IMG/VR virus record: IMGVR_UViG_3300020129_000129
Coordinates: 1 to 22,436 of that record
DNA length: 22,436 nt
Strand: one strand, 5' to 3'
Source: a virus
The notes under the pieces were generated by a model. It searched no databases. It was not told the DNA's origin and saw nothing but the letters and a program-made list of their open reading frames with translations. The position numbers and the translations under genes were made by a program. Positions 5,833 through 13,309 of the stretch are shown here, piece by piece; position 1 is the stretch's first letter, and every line of letters starts with the position of its first letter.

Positions 5833-6240
5833 ATGGGCTGGCTATCGAAGCGAACAACAAAAGCAAGTTGTCATCCTGAAAAACCGCATGTGGCGAAGGG
5901 CCTCTGTAATGCCTGTTATCGACACATGCGCTACCACGCCAAGTGGAAATCCTCCAACACCGAGCGATCGAGACTCTGGCGGAACAAGAACCGCGACAAA
6001 TGGCGTTTATGGAAGAAAGAGGCAGAACGGCGCAAACGTGAACGCAAGGCCACACGCCCTCGCGCAAGTTCTTGCGAGATTTGCGCACGAGTTTGCTTCA
6101 CATTTTTCGATCACGATCACAGCACAGGACAGTTTCGCGGTTGGATTTGCGAGCACTGCAATAAAGCTTTAGGTTTCGTGAAAGACGATCCCGCACTTCT
6201 CCGAAAACTGGCCGAGTACCTAGAAAAAGCGGACAACTGA
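5833..6240 (+). CDS. Endonuclease VII-type HNH nuclease
   Basis: The 135-aa product has the recombination endonuclease VII pattern. There is an N-terminal Cys cluster (C13, C25, C28 in GLCNACYR), then a basic helical linker and a C-terminal zinc/nuclease module. That module has C81-x2-C84, the catalytic DHDH (residues 93-96), GQFRGWIC with C106-x2-C109, and an Asn (CEHCNKALG). Family members cut branched DNA or act as free-standing homing endonucleases. It lies in the block that splits the terminase gene, a setting in which homing-type nucleases are often found. ATG 5833 follows a 29-base gap after the previous gene; TGA 6238-6240 runs into the next gene's ribosome-binding site. Confidence 0.85.
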   Translation: MGWLSKRTTKASCHPEKPHVAKGLCNACYRHMRYHAKWKSSNTERSRLWRNKNRDKWRLWKKEAERRKRERKATRPRASSCEICARVCFTFFDHDHSTGQFRGWICEHCNKALGFVKDDPALLRKLAEYLEKADN

Positions 6241-6253
6241 GAGGAGAACAGCC

Positions 6254-6475
6254 ATCACAACCACAAACGTGTACAAGGTGCATTACCACTTCGAGGGATC
6301 GGGCGGCAAGAAGATCTCGCCCGATTACGTCGATTACGTGGCGGCGGCTGCGAACGACTACAACTCGATCAAGACCGTGCTTTCGAACAACGGCAAGCTG
6401 CTCGGCGGGGGAACACTGGTGATCTCCGCGGTGCAGAACTTCCCCTCGGGTGGATCGACCGGAGTCCTCAGCTAA
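6254..6475 (+). CDS. Small conserved-looking protein, probable ATC start
   Basis: A small open frame ending at TAA 6473-6475. From the GTG at 6269 it is 68 aa (MYKVHYHFEGSGGKKISP). However, a strong ribosome-binding site (GAGGAG, 6241-6246) is spaced seven bases from an in-frame ATC at 6254, giving a natural N-terminus of initiator plus TTTNVYKVHYHF (73 aa). The GTG is 22 bases from that site, too far for normal use. The protein looks like a small alpha/beta domain with a Gly-rich end (FPSGGSTGVLS). It lies in the same frame as the TerL nuclease part, separated from it only by the TAA and one ACC codon. Family not recognised. Confidence 0.6.
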   Translation: MTTTNVYKVHYHFEGSGGKKISPDYVDYVAAAANDYNSIKTVLSNNGKLLGGGTLVISAVQNFPSGGSTGVLS

Positions 6476-6478
6476 ACC

Positions 6479-7420
6479 TTGCAGGTCGAATTCCCGCATC
6501 CCGGAATCGAAGTCTGGTCGAACCGCCACGGCATCCGCATCTTCCGCCTGCACTACTCGGCTGATCCAGAGAAGACCAGCGAGTGGGCCGCAGCGCAGAA
6601 GCACGCGATGACCAACCCTGCCGACTACGAGCAGGAATTCGAGATCAACTTCTCGGCCAAGCTGGGAACGCTGATCTACCAGATGCGGGATGAAGCGACG
6701 CTCGAGAACTCATTCCCGATCCCGCACGACTGGACTCGCTATTTTGCTCTCGACCCGCATCCTGTGGTTCCCCACGCAGCACTTTGGGTGGCGGTTGACC
6801 GCTGGGGAGATGCATGGGCTTATCGAGAACTATGGCCCTCTCGCATCGCAGGACAGCCCGGAAATCCTCCCGAGGATGACGTGCGATTTTCCATCAAGGA
6901 CTTCGTAGAAGCCGTGCAGTGGCTCGAGTCGGCCGAGAACCCCGAGAACCAGATGCAGGCTGAAGACGTTTACAAGCGCGTCATCGACTACGCCGCCCGC
7001 GCCATGGGGCAAGGGTTCTTCGACGAGAAGCCGGAATACAACTTCCAGCTGCGCTTTGAGGAACTCGGTGGCTGGAAGTTTGACGACTCGATCAAGGATC
7101 ACCAGGCCGGCTACGAAGCCGTGAATGAATGGCTGAAGCCGCGCGACGTCGAGCAAGTGGATGGAATGTTTCGGCCGAAATCACGGCTGCATATCTTCCA
7201 GGACAAGTGTCCAGAGCTCGTGCTCGAGCTGCACACCAACCGCTTCCAGCAGATGACGCCGACGATGGCCGAGCGCGCCGATCCCACTGGCAAGCCAATG
7301 GCAAAACGAAATCACGAGACCGACTGCCTGCGCTATCTGGCGATGGCTGGCCTCGAGTACATCCCCAATCGCCGCCTGACTTCGAACTGGAAGCCCCTGG
7401 CAAACGGAATCAACTACTAA
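6479..7420 (+). CDS. terL: Terminase large subunit, C-terminal nuclease part (split gene)
   Basis: This 313-aa segment is the RNase H-fold nuclease half of the large terminase, which cuts concatemeric DNA at packaging. The linker to the ATPase part is visible (HGIRIFRLHYSADPEKTSEW). The acidic residues expected at the metal site are present: D92 in YFALDPHP, D170 in RVIDYAAR, and D282 in NHETDCLRYL. The only early start is TTG 6479, four bases after the previous stop, with no well-spaced ribosome-binding site, so translation may depend on re-initiation. The next in-frame ATG, near 6608, would remove the linker. It ends at TAA directly before the portal ATG. The ATPase half lies 3.2 kb upstream. 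Confidence 0.85.
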   Translation: MQVEFPHPGIEVWSNRHGIRIFRLHYSADPEKTSEWAAAQKHAMTNPADYEQEFEINFSAKLGTLIYQMRDEATLENSFPIPHDWTRYFALDPHPVVPHAALWVAVDRWGDAWAYRELWPSRIAGQPGNPPEDDVRFSIKDFVEAVQWLESAENPENQMQAEDVYKRVIDYAARAMGQGFFDEKPEYNFQLRFEELGGWKFDDSIKDHQAGYEAVNEWLKPRDVEQVDGMFRPKSRLHIFQDKCPELVLELHTNRFQQMTPTMAERADPTGKPMAKRNHETDCLRYLAMAGLEYIPNRRLTSNWKPLANGINY

Positions 7421-9667
7421 ATGCCCTCTGAAATCCCAGGCACGTCGCAAGCTGCGCCGAACGTGTCGACGAACTCGACGCCCGAGACGGTGGCCGACAT
7501 TCTCGACCGCCGCAACGAGTCGCGCCGCTACATGCAGATCAACTACTGGGATCAGTGGGAGGACGTCTATCGCGCTTCGAAGTGCCGCACCAAGCCGATC
7601 ATGACGAAGGACAAGAGCGGCAACGAAGTCGAGGACAAGACGCGCACTAACGTCGCGATGCCGGAGCTGAGCCTGATCATCCGCCGCAAAACGGCGCGGC
7701 TCACCGCGAATCCGCCGCAGATCAACTACACCTGCGCCGAAGATGGACCGCGGCAGCTCGCCGATCGCCTGACCGCATGGAGCTATCAGCAATTCGATCG
7801 CTCCGGTGAAGCCATGGAGCACCGCAAGCTCGTGCAGTCCGGGCAAACCTTCGGCTACGGCGTGCAGAAGCACTACTGGGACACGGTCGAGATCACGCGC
7901 AAGTTCTTTCGCCAGTTCGTGAAGGGCGGACAGCCCTACGCCATGAACCGCACCGGCTTTATGCAGATGCAGGGCGCGCCCGACGATGAGATCTCGGCCG
8001 CAGTGAAAGAAGGCGGCGAGGAACTGAACGACACCGAACTCTCGAACGCGATCGCCAAGTACGGACCGACCGCACAGGTGCCCACGCGCGTGCGGCAGTT
8101 CGAAGGCCCGGTCTCGAAAAACATCTTTATTGGCGATTTCTTCATGGAGCCAGGCGCCGCGAACCTGAACGTCTCCGGCTGGGGAATCGAGAACTACTTT
8201 GAGTCCGACGTGTGGCTGAAGAAGATGGCGGCGAAAAAGTATATCGACCCGGAAACGGGCGACGAGCGGCCGATCTTCGACACCAAGGCGATCAAGGAAC
8301 TCGCCGACATGCCGTCCTGGCAGCCGATCTACCAGCAGCAGCCCTTCGATCTGCGATCGCGTTTGCGCACCAATGCACTCGGCCAGACGCTTCCCTTGTG
8401 GCCGACGAAGCTTCTGCGCGGCAAGCGCTACGACGTGCTCGAGTGCCACACCAAGGACAAAGAGGGAAAGTTCTGGATCGAGTGGGTGGGCAACGAGAAA
8501 GTTTTTCTGGGGAAAATGCCTTATCCGTGGGATCTCTACGGGAAGTACTGCTACACGGAACTCGTGCCGATGTTTGACCTGCTCGCGGCCTACGGAGATT
8601 CGACGCCGCAGCTCTTGAGACACCTGTGGCTTTTACACAACGCGATTGTCGGATCGCGCCGCGACCTGGTCGCGAACATCTTACGCCCGCTCATGAAAAT
8701 GCGCGCCGGCGCCGACGTTCCCGACGAGCAGATCGATCGCGCTTTGTTCCGCATCATCCAGATGCGCAACCCCGATGACCTGCAGCCGCTGATCGAAGAC
8801 TTGGGCTCAATCGCGCCGGCAATTCAGGGAGCAACCGAAGAAGAAGCGCAGAACCTGCGCATGATGGCTCTCGCCGAGCCGAACCTCACCAACGTCGAGA
8901 CCGGCACAGAATCGAATCCACAAGCGGGCAAGACCGCGACCACCGCGGTGCTCGCTGCCAAGTCGGCCGACGCGCTGACCCAGTTCGAGATGGACTCGCT
9001 CAACTGGTATCTCAAGGAGTCGGGCGAGAAGAAGCTCGCCATGCTGCAGCAGACCGAGCCCGAGCCCGACGAGAAATCCGAGAGCGGCTACAAGCCCTAC
9101 GATCTGGCCTCGAGCTACACCTCGAAGGTGGAAGGCCTGACCCAACGCTACGGCAAGACCAGCGTCGCCCAGCTCGACTTCATGGAGCTCCAGCAGGAGA
9201 TCCAGGTCGAACCGGCCGCGATGTCGATGCTTTCAGTCGATGACGACATCCGTCGCACCGGCGCATTGCAGCTGGTCGAAATTGCCGGGCAGATGCCCTC
9301 GGTCGTCGATCCCCACTACGCGGCGAAGAACTTCGCTTCGACGATCAAAGGCGTGGACGCAGACAAAGCTGTGCCGCCGCCGAAGCCGCCGCAGAATCCG
9401 CCGCCGAAGATCTCTGTGACGGTCGCGATCAAGTGGCCAGAACTGCCGCCGGAAGTGCAGGCGCAGATTCTCTCCGCGGCCGGCGGGCAGGTTTCCGCCG
9501 CAACCCAGAACGAACTGCAGCTCGAATCGACGCTCAAAGGCATCGAGAAACTTTCTTCCGCGGCCAATCACGCCGACAACTTGATGAGCACCCGCGGCGC
9601 TGACGATGTGCACGATCTGCCTTCGACCAAGGGAGTGAACAATCCAAGCCCAACTCCGGCTCGCTGA
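7421..9667 (+). CDS. Portal protein
   Basis: The 748-aa protein is the portal, a dodecameric ring at one capsid vertex through which DNA is packaged and ejected. It follows the terminase directly (TAA then ATG). The N-terminal half has the usual helical clip/stem pattern with DRRNESRRYMQINYWDQW and a segment on refusing or binding partners (PELSLIIRRKTARLTANPP). A central segment (LLRHLWLLHNAIVGSRRDL) fits the long stem helix. The region around EPNLTNVETGTESNPQAGKT resembles large portals of the SU10/P22-like kind. The C-terminus is Ala/Gln-rich and coiled. The length is at the high end for portals. The assignment rests on size, order and composition, and is strong in context. Confidence 0.8.
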   Translation: MPSEIPGTSQAAPNVSTNSTPETVADILDRRNESRRYMQINYWDQWEDVYRASKCRTKPIMTKDKSGNEVEDKTRTNVAMPELSLIIRRKTARLTANPPQINYTCAEDGPRQLADRLTAWSYQQFDRSGEAMEHRKLVQSGQTFGYGVQKHYWDTVEITRKFFRQFVKGGQPYAMNRTGFMQMQGAPDDEISAAVKEGGEELNDTELSNAIAKYGPTAQVPTRVRQFEGPVSKNIFIGDFFMEPGAANLNVSGWGIENYFESDVWLKKMAAKKYIDPETGDERPIFDTKAIKELADMPSWQPIYQQQPFDLRSRLRTNALGQTLPLWPTKLLRGKRYDVLECHTKDKEGKFWIEWVGNEKVFLGKMPYPWDLYGKYCYTELVPMFDLLAAYGDSTPQLLRHLWLLHNAIVGSRRDLVANILRPLMKMRAGADVPDEQIDRALFRIIQMRNPDDLQPLIEDLGSIAPAIQGATEEEAQNLRMMALAEPNLTNVETGTESNPQAGKTATTAVLAAKSADALTQFEMDSLNWYLKESGEKKLAMLQQTEPEPDEKSESGYKPYDLASSYTSKVEGLTQRYGKTSVAQLDFMELQQEIQVEPAAMSMLSVDDDIRRTGALQLVEIAGQMPSVVDPHYAAKNFASTIKGVDADKAVPPPKPPQNPPPKISVTVAIKWPELPPEVQAQILSAAGGQVSAATQNELQLESTLKGIEKLSSAANHADNLMSTRGADDVHDLPSTKGVNNPSPTPAR

Positions 9668-9929
9668 AGCGCAGCAGCTCTACGACGGGCTGCAGGATGC
9701 GCTGCTGCGGCCGGCGCTGGAAGCCTTCATCGAAAGCGAACGCCAGCAGTTGCTCAAAGACCTGGTTACGGCCGTATGCCTCACGGAACGATCGACGCTC
9801 AAGGAATCGCGCCTCGCGGGAAAGATCGAAGCCTATGAAGGCCTGCTCTCGCAACTCGAGAAGTATGCGGTCGAGCAGCTTGGCCAGACCCAGGGAGTGC
9901 GGGCAGAGCTGGATCGCGGCCTTAACTGA
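9642..9929 (+). CDS. Small coiled-coil protein, probable ATC start, possible frameshift at its end
   Basis: Between portal and scaffold a frame codes for a highly protein-like helical sequence (AQLRLAEAQQLYDGLQDALL, then ESERQQLLKDLVTAVCL). It opens right after an in-frame TGA at 9636, and the first codon at proper distance from a GGGAG site (9631-9635) is ATC 9642; no ATG, GTG or TTG is available nearby. The frame closes at TGA 9927-9929 (95 aa). The +1 frame then continues with sensible protein (TEFFASHPEALQVLTDQPSA) to TGA 10021-10023, overlapping the scaffold start by 8 bases. That suggests the true product is about 126 aa, made by a +1 frameshift or disrupted by a sequence error. Function unknown; the position suggests a head assembly helper. 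Confidence 0.55.
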   Translation: MQAQLRLAEAQQLYDGLQDALLRPALEAFIESERQQLLKDLVTAVCLTERSTLKESRLAGKIEAYEGLLSQLEKYAVEQLGQTQGVRAELDRGLN

Positions 9930-10015
9930 GTTCTTCGCCTCGCATCCCGAGGCTCTACAAGTTTTGACGGACCAACCGTCTGCAGCGGGAACCAACCCCG
10001 CGAAGGAGAAAACCA

Positions 10016-11167
10016 ATGAGTGACGTCAGCACAGCACCCGAGCAGGATCAGATAGCGGATTCCCTTCTCGGCGAGCCGCAGGAACAAACGACAACCGAGC
10101 AGACCGGAGCAGAGGAAGTTGTCGAAGGTTCTGAGCAGCTCGACACGCAAGACCAAATCGACGCTGAGCCCACCGAACAGCTCTCGGACGAAACAGCCGA
10201 CGACTGGCTCCCGACGGAGCAGCAGAAGGTGTTTCCCGATGACGTTCTCCGGCAATATGCGGAGCAGCGCTACCCGGATGTTCTCCGGTTGCTCGACAAC
10301 GATCCAACCAACGGCGTTCTCAAGCAACTGCTCCACGACAAGCTGAACACAGATATTTTCCTGCGCGCACAGCAGGAGGAACAGAACGCATTCCAGACGG
10401 AAGAATTCGAGACTGAGCCAGAAGCGGAACCAACCCGCAGCGAAACCCAGCCTCAGATCACGCGCGAGCAGTACTTCCAGAATCTCGACCGGGTCATCAG
10501 CGAACGCACGGATCCGGAAGTGGCAAAGGCCTTTCACTCCGATTTCCTGCGCGCCTTTGGCGTGCCGGAAGCCGAGATCGCGAAGGTCCCTGCGCAACAG
10601 GCCATGCAATTCACGCACGTTGCCTCGAAGTACATGCTCAACCTGATGAACTCTTTCGCCGGCGACCTGATCCAGTCCCAGCTCGGCCAGCAACTGTCCC
10701 AGGCTTTTCCCGGCTTCAGTGAAATGTATGAGCGCTCGGCTTACGCGATGGCGTGGGACCGGGTGCGCAACTCAAACCAGCAGTTCTCGAGCTTGCCGGC
10801 GTATGGGTCAAAGGAATTCTCAAAGACCCTGCGCGAAGCCAGCGCGCGGATTCCCGGCTTTGAGGAAATGCAGTTCACCGGCCGCAACGGGCAGCCCCTG
10901 CCCGCCATGGAAAACGCCATGCGCAAGTACGCCATGCTCGCCCAGATCGCCTCTGGGCAGCAGGTGGATCCGCGCCTGGTGCAGCAGGCAGCGCAGGCTG
11001 GCGCGCGCAATGCGCGGCGGGCGGATGTCAGACGCTCGGCCGCAAACCTCGGCTCCGGACGCAGTGCAGCCGCTGCGCCCAAGGCTTCTTCGAAGTTCCA
11101 GTCGAACGCGGACCTCTTCGATGACGACACGATGGCTCTGTACCAGAAGGAACACGGCCGTCTTTAG
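10016..11167 (+). CDS. Probable scaffolding protein
   Basis: The 383-aa product begins with a very acidic, Gln/Glu-rich disordered region (residues 1-70, e.g. EQTGAEEVVEGSEQLDTQDQ), continues with helical segments, and ends in a basic Ala/Arg-rich tail closing with FDDDTMALYQKEHGRL. This acidic-then-helical-then-basic layout directly before the major capsid gene is typical of phage scaffolding proteins, which template procapsid assembly and leave before DNA fills the head. ATG 10016 has a good ribosome-binding site (AAGGAGA, about seven bases). No protease motif is seen. The assignment is from composition and position. Confidence 0.7.
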   Translation: MSDVSTAPEQDQIADSLLGEPQEQTTTEQTGAEEVVEGSEQLDTQDQIDAEPTEQLSDETADDWLPTEQQKVFPDDVLRQYAEQRYPDVLRLLDNDPTNGVLKQLLHDKLNTDIFLRAQQEEQNAFQTEEFETEPEAEPTRSETQPQITREQYFQNLDRVISERTDPEVAKAFHSDFLRAFGVPEAEIAKVPAQQAMQFTHVASKYMLNLMNSFAGDLIQSQLGQQLSQAFPGFSEMYERSAYAMAWDRVRNSNQQFSSLPAYGSKEFSKTLREASARIPGFEEMQFTGRNGQPLPAMENAMRKYAMLAQIASGQQVDPRLVQQAAQAGARNARRADVRRSAANLGSGRSAAAAPKASSKFQSNADLFDDDTMALYQKEHGRL

Positions 11168-11194
11168 GGCTCAGCAGAACTTGGAGCCTTTCCT

Positions 11195-12496
11195 GTGAAC
11201 ATTTTCAGCTTAATCACAGCGCTCTTCGTCACCCGGCTCAGCTTTTCCCGGCTGGGCGAAGAACTCATGGCGATGTTTTCCATGGGTGCGCTGCAGGTCT
11301 CACGCAGTTTCAACCAGATGGTCACGGACACGACCAACGTCCGTGACGTCAGCGAACAGATGGTGCTGCTCGAACCCGATGCGGCCCCGCTGTTCGTCCT
11401 GACCAATGCGGCCAAGCGCAAGCAGCCGACCATTGGGCCACGCTTTGAATGGGTGGAAGACAACGAAGTCTCGCTGTGGGGTCAGGCGTCGCTCGCTGCC
11501 GATACTACATCGGCGGTGACTTCGATCCTGGTCGCAGATGGAACTTTGTTCGGAGTGGGCGACATCGTGGCCGTGCCGAAGGCGCAGTCTTCTTCGGCCG
11601 CGCCCGAAGTTTTCCTGGTCACCTCCATCACGACCAACACGCTCACCATTACGCGAGGCGTGGGCGGATCCGGCGCAGATACCATTCCTGCGACGGGCTC
11701 GCTGCGCATCCTTGCGTCGGCGTTTAAGGAAGACGACAACGTCGGGCAACAGCGCTACACCTCGAAGACGGTGCAGATCAGCTATGCCCAGATCTTCAAG
11801 ACGCCGGTGAAGGTCACTCACACCGCGGCTTCCACTAAGCAGTACGGAGCGCCGCAGGGTGAGCGGAAGTACCAGCTGGTGAAGGCATTGATCCGCCACC
11901 GCTCGGAAATCGAAGCTGCCGGCTTGTGGTCCCGTGCTTCAGAGTCGCTCGCATCGCCCGGTTCGCGCTGGACGACGATGGGCTGGCTCTCCCGCATCTC
12001 GACCAACAAGACCGACGCGTCGACCACGGCGACGATCACGACCTGGAACACATTCTCAGAGACCGCGTTCCGCTACGGAGAAAAGCAGAAGTTGCTGCTC
12101 TGCGCTCCGAAAGTGATCTCGGCTCTGAACTTCTACTCGCAGAACAAGCTGCTGACGCGGGTGGGAGACACGGTCTTCGGCGTGAAGATCGCTCGCTTCG
12201 AGATGGCGCTGGGCGAGTTCCTGCTCGCGAACGACTATCGTCTGGGAACCGCCGACGTTGGCTTCCCCGGCGGCAACTCGTTTGCGACCCACGCCTACTC
12301 GATCGATCTGCCCTCGGTGGCGATCCGCTACCTGCAGGGCGGTGGTGACAGCCTGATCGGCGACACGAAGCTGTTTGAAAACGTGCTGCCCGACGGCTCA
12401 ACCACCCGCACCGACGAGTACCGCTCGCAGATCGGCTGGGAGATCCGGCATGAAAAGAAACATGCCTGGCTCTTCGATCTGTCGGCTTACGCATAA
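11195..12496 (+). CDS. Major capsid protein, SU10-like (DUF5309) family
   Basis: The protein forms the capsid shell. It has the features of the SU10-like family of HK97-fold capsid proteins: an early segment TDTTNVRDVSEQMVLLEPDA followed by PLFVLTNAAKRK and FEWVEDNEVSLWGQ, an inserted beta domain (residues about 95-160), then a spine-like helix (KYQLVKALIRHRSEIEAAGL) and an ending with an RSQIGWEIRHEKKHAW stretch. GTG 11195 has a good site (TTGGAG, eight bases) and gives 433 aa; ATG 11267 would give 409 aa starting MAMFSMGALQVSRSF, a more typical capsid N-terminus. The stop is followed by a terminator-like hairpin, consistent with high expression of this gene. Confidence 0.82.
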   Translation: MNIFSLITALFVTRLSFSRLGEELMAMFSMGALQVSRSFNQMVTDTTNVRDVSEQMVLLEPDAAPLFVLTNAAKRKQPTIGPRFEWVEDNEVSLWGQASLAADTTSAVTSILVADGTLFGVGDIVAVPKAQSSSAAPEVFLVTSITTNTLTITRGVGGSGADTIPATGSLRILASAFKEDDNVGQQRYTSKTVQISYAQIFKTPVKVTHTAASTKQYGAPQGERKYQLVKALIRHRSEIEAAGLWSRASESLASPGSRWTTMGWLSRISTNKTDASTTATITTWNTFSETAFRYGEKQKLLLCAPKVISALNFYSQNKLLTRVGDTVFGVKIARFEMALGEFLLANDYRLGTADVGFPGGNSFATHAYSIDLPSVAIRYLQGGGDSLIGDTKLFENVLPDGSTTRTDEYRSQIGWEIRHEKKHAWLFDLSAYA

Positions 12497-12504
12497 AACC
12501 CTCG

Positions 12505-12534
12505 ACTGGAGGCGGAGAACCTGCCGCCTCCAGT
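12505..12534 (+). terminator. Intrinsic terminator-like hairpin after the capsid gene
   Basis: The arms ACTGGAGGCGG (12505-12515) and CCGCCTCCAGT (12524-12534) pair perfectly over 11 bases with an 8-base loop, followed by TGTTTC. The hairpin lies eight bases after the capsid stop. The T-tract is short, so it may be a partial terminator or an mRNA-stabilising hairpin that lifts capsid protein levels relative to the genes after it. Confidence 0.7.
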
Positions 12535-12553
12535 TGTTTCACTGGAGAAGACT

Positions 12554-12790
12554 ATGAACCTCTATCGCGTGCAGTTCTTTCATGTCACCAGCCGGCGCAC
12601 CGAGCAGATGCGCGGCCAGGCATTCACCCACCGCCAGGGCACCGAGAAGACCGCGTTCGTCGTGGCCGCAACGCCGGAAGAAGCCGGCGCGCACATATCG
12701 GCCAGACACGACTGCGACATTCTGGGCGTCTTGACCGAGAAGTCGAACGTGGAGATCGCAACACCCGCGAAAGCATCCGCCCGCAAATAG
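12554..12790 (+). CDS. Hypothetical head-region protein, 78 aa
   Basis: ATG 12554 has a clear ribosome-binding site (GGAGA, about eight bases). The protein opens MNLYRVQFFHVTSRRTEQMR, likely a beta strand followed by a basic helix, and has an Ala/Glu helix (TPEEAGAHISARHDC) and a Lys/Ala-rich end. The pattern (a strand carrying YRV, a helix with a PEEA start, then DILGV) resembles a small alpha/beta domain. It is the first gene after the capsid terminator. Family not recognised; a decoration or head completion role is only a guess from position. Confidence 0.6.
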   Translation: MNLYRVQFFHVTSRRTEQMRGQAFTHRQGTEKTAFVVAATPEEAGAHISARHDCDILGVLTEKSNVEIATPAKASARK

Positions 12791-12799
12791 GAGAGCCTC

Positions 12800-13309
12800 A
12801 TGTCAGAAGCGAAGAAGTGGAAGTGTCTGAATCCCGACTGCGGCAAGGAATTCACCGTCGGAAGCTGGCTGTGCATCGACGGCCAGAATAATCATGTTGT
12901 CGCCCAGAAGCAGTACCGCTCGATCGATGCGCCATCCGATCCTGGCCATCCGCAGATCGGTGGCATGGACTCGCTGCGCGACGGGCGCACAGTGGTCTGC
13001 AATATCCCTCCGGAAAAGCGCGTCGTGATGAAGGGCGATGACGGCCAGGACAAGATCCAGATCATGCCCGGCGGCAACGTCACCTTCCACCGCGGGCTGT
13101 ACGCCACGAGCGACCCAGAAATTCAGTACTACCTCGACAAGCGCCCTGGCTACAACATGACCGAGGAGCAATGGGAAGCGGCATGGCTCTCGGATTCGCA
13201 GAGGCTGATGCTCGACAAACAGCGCTTCGCGGCCGACAAACAGCGCCTCGAGAACGAACGGAATGAGTTGCTGGCGCAGGTGAAGCAGAAGGTGGGCGCG
13301 AGAGCGTAA
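12800..13309 (+). CDS. Zinc-finger/coiled-coil protein of the head region
   Basis: The 169-aa protein has an N-terminal zinc-ribbon-like start (KWKCLNPDCGKEFTVGSWLC; C9, C14 and C25). A beta-rich middle (DGRTVVCNIPPEKRVVMKGD, then GGNVTFHRGLYATSDPEIQY) is followed by a charged coiled coil (DKQRFAADKQRLENERNELL). The site AGGAGAG lies about seven bases before ATG 12800. The segment in which it predicts a state of coming from a given position (YATSDPEIQYYLDKRPGYN) is common in phage structural proteins and points to a virion or assembly role. I cannot name the family. Confidence 0.65.
   Translation: MSEAKKWKCLNPDCGKEFTVGSWLCIDGQNNHVVAQKQYRSIDAPSDPGHPQIGGMDSLRDGRTVVCNIPPEKRVVMKGDDGQDKIQIMPGGNVTFHRGLYATSDPEIQYYLDKRPGYNMTEEQWEAAWLSDSQRLMLDKQRFAADKQRLENERNELLAQVKQKVGARA

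Larger units (their letters stand above)
3262..6478 (+). other. Multi-gene block separating the two halves of TerL
   Basis: Nine genes lie between the stop of the terminase ATPase part and the first usable codon of the nuclease part. All are on the same strand and nearly all overlap or abut, leaving no noncoding stretch longer than about 30 bases. The exon-like edges could be joined in frame (GWFGD at 3246 to QVEF at 6482). However, there is no room for a 200-400 base self-splicing core outside the genes. The block includes an endonuclease VII-type HNH gene near its right end. A gene insertion that split TerL into two separate proteins is the simplest reading. Confidence 0.6.

Noticed and set aside
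5150-6088. Minus-strand open frame of 312 codons
   Set aside because: It spans the opposite strand of four overlapping genes on the + strand, its composition is Arg/Ala/Cys-rich, and no domain is visible.
3247-6481. Group I self-splicing intron in TerL
   Set aside because: The junction bases would fit (upstream exon ends in T, insert ends in G, and the joined frame reads GWFGD-QVEF), but the insert is filled almost completely by genes, leaving no space for a 200-400 base catalytic core outside coding sequence. These single-base matches are weak evidence.
7181-8623. Long minus-strand open frame of 480 codons opposite the portal gene
   Set aside because: It is an antisense shadow typical of GC-rich DNA: Arg/His/Val/Leu-rich, no recognisable motif, and it lies fully opposite the well-supported terminase and portal genes.
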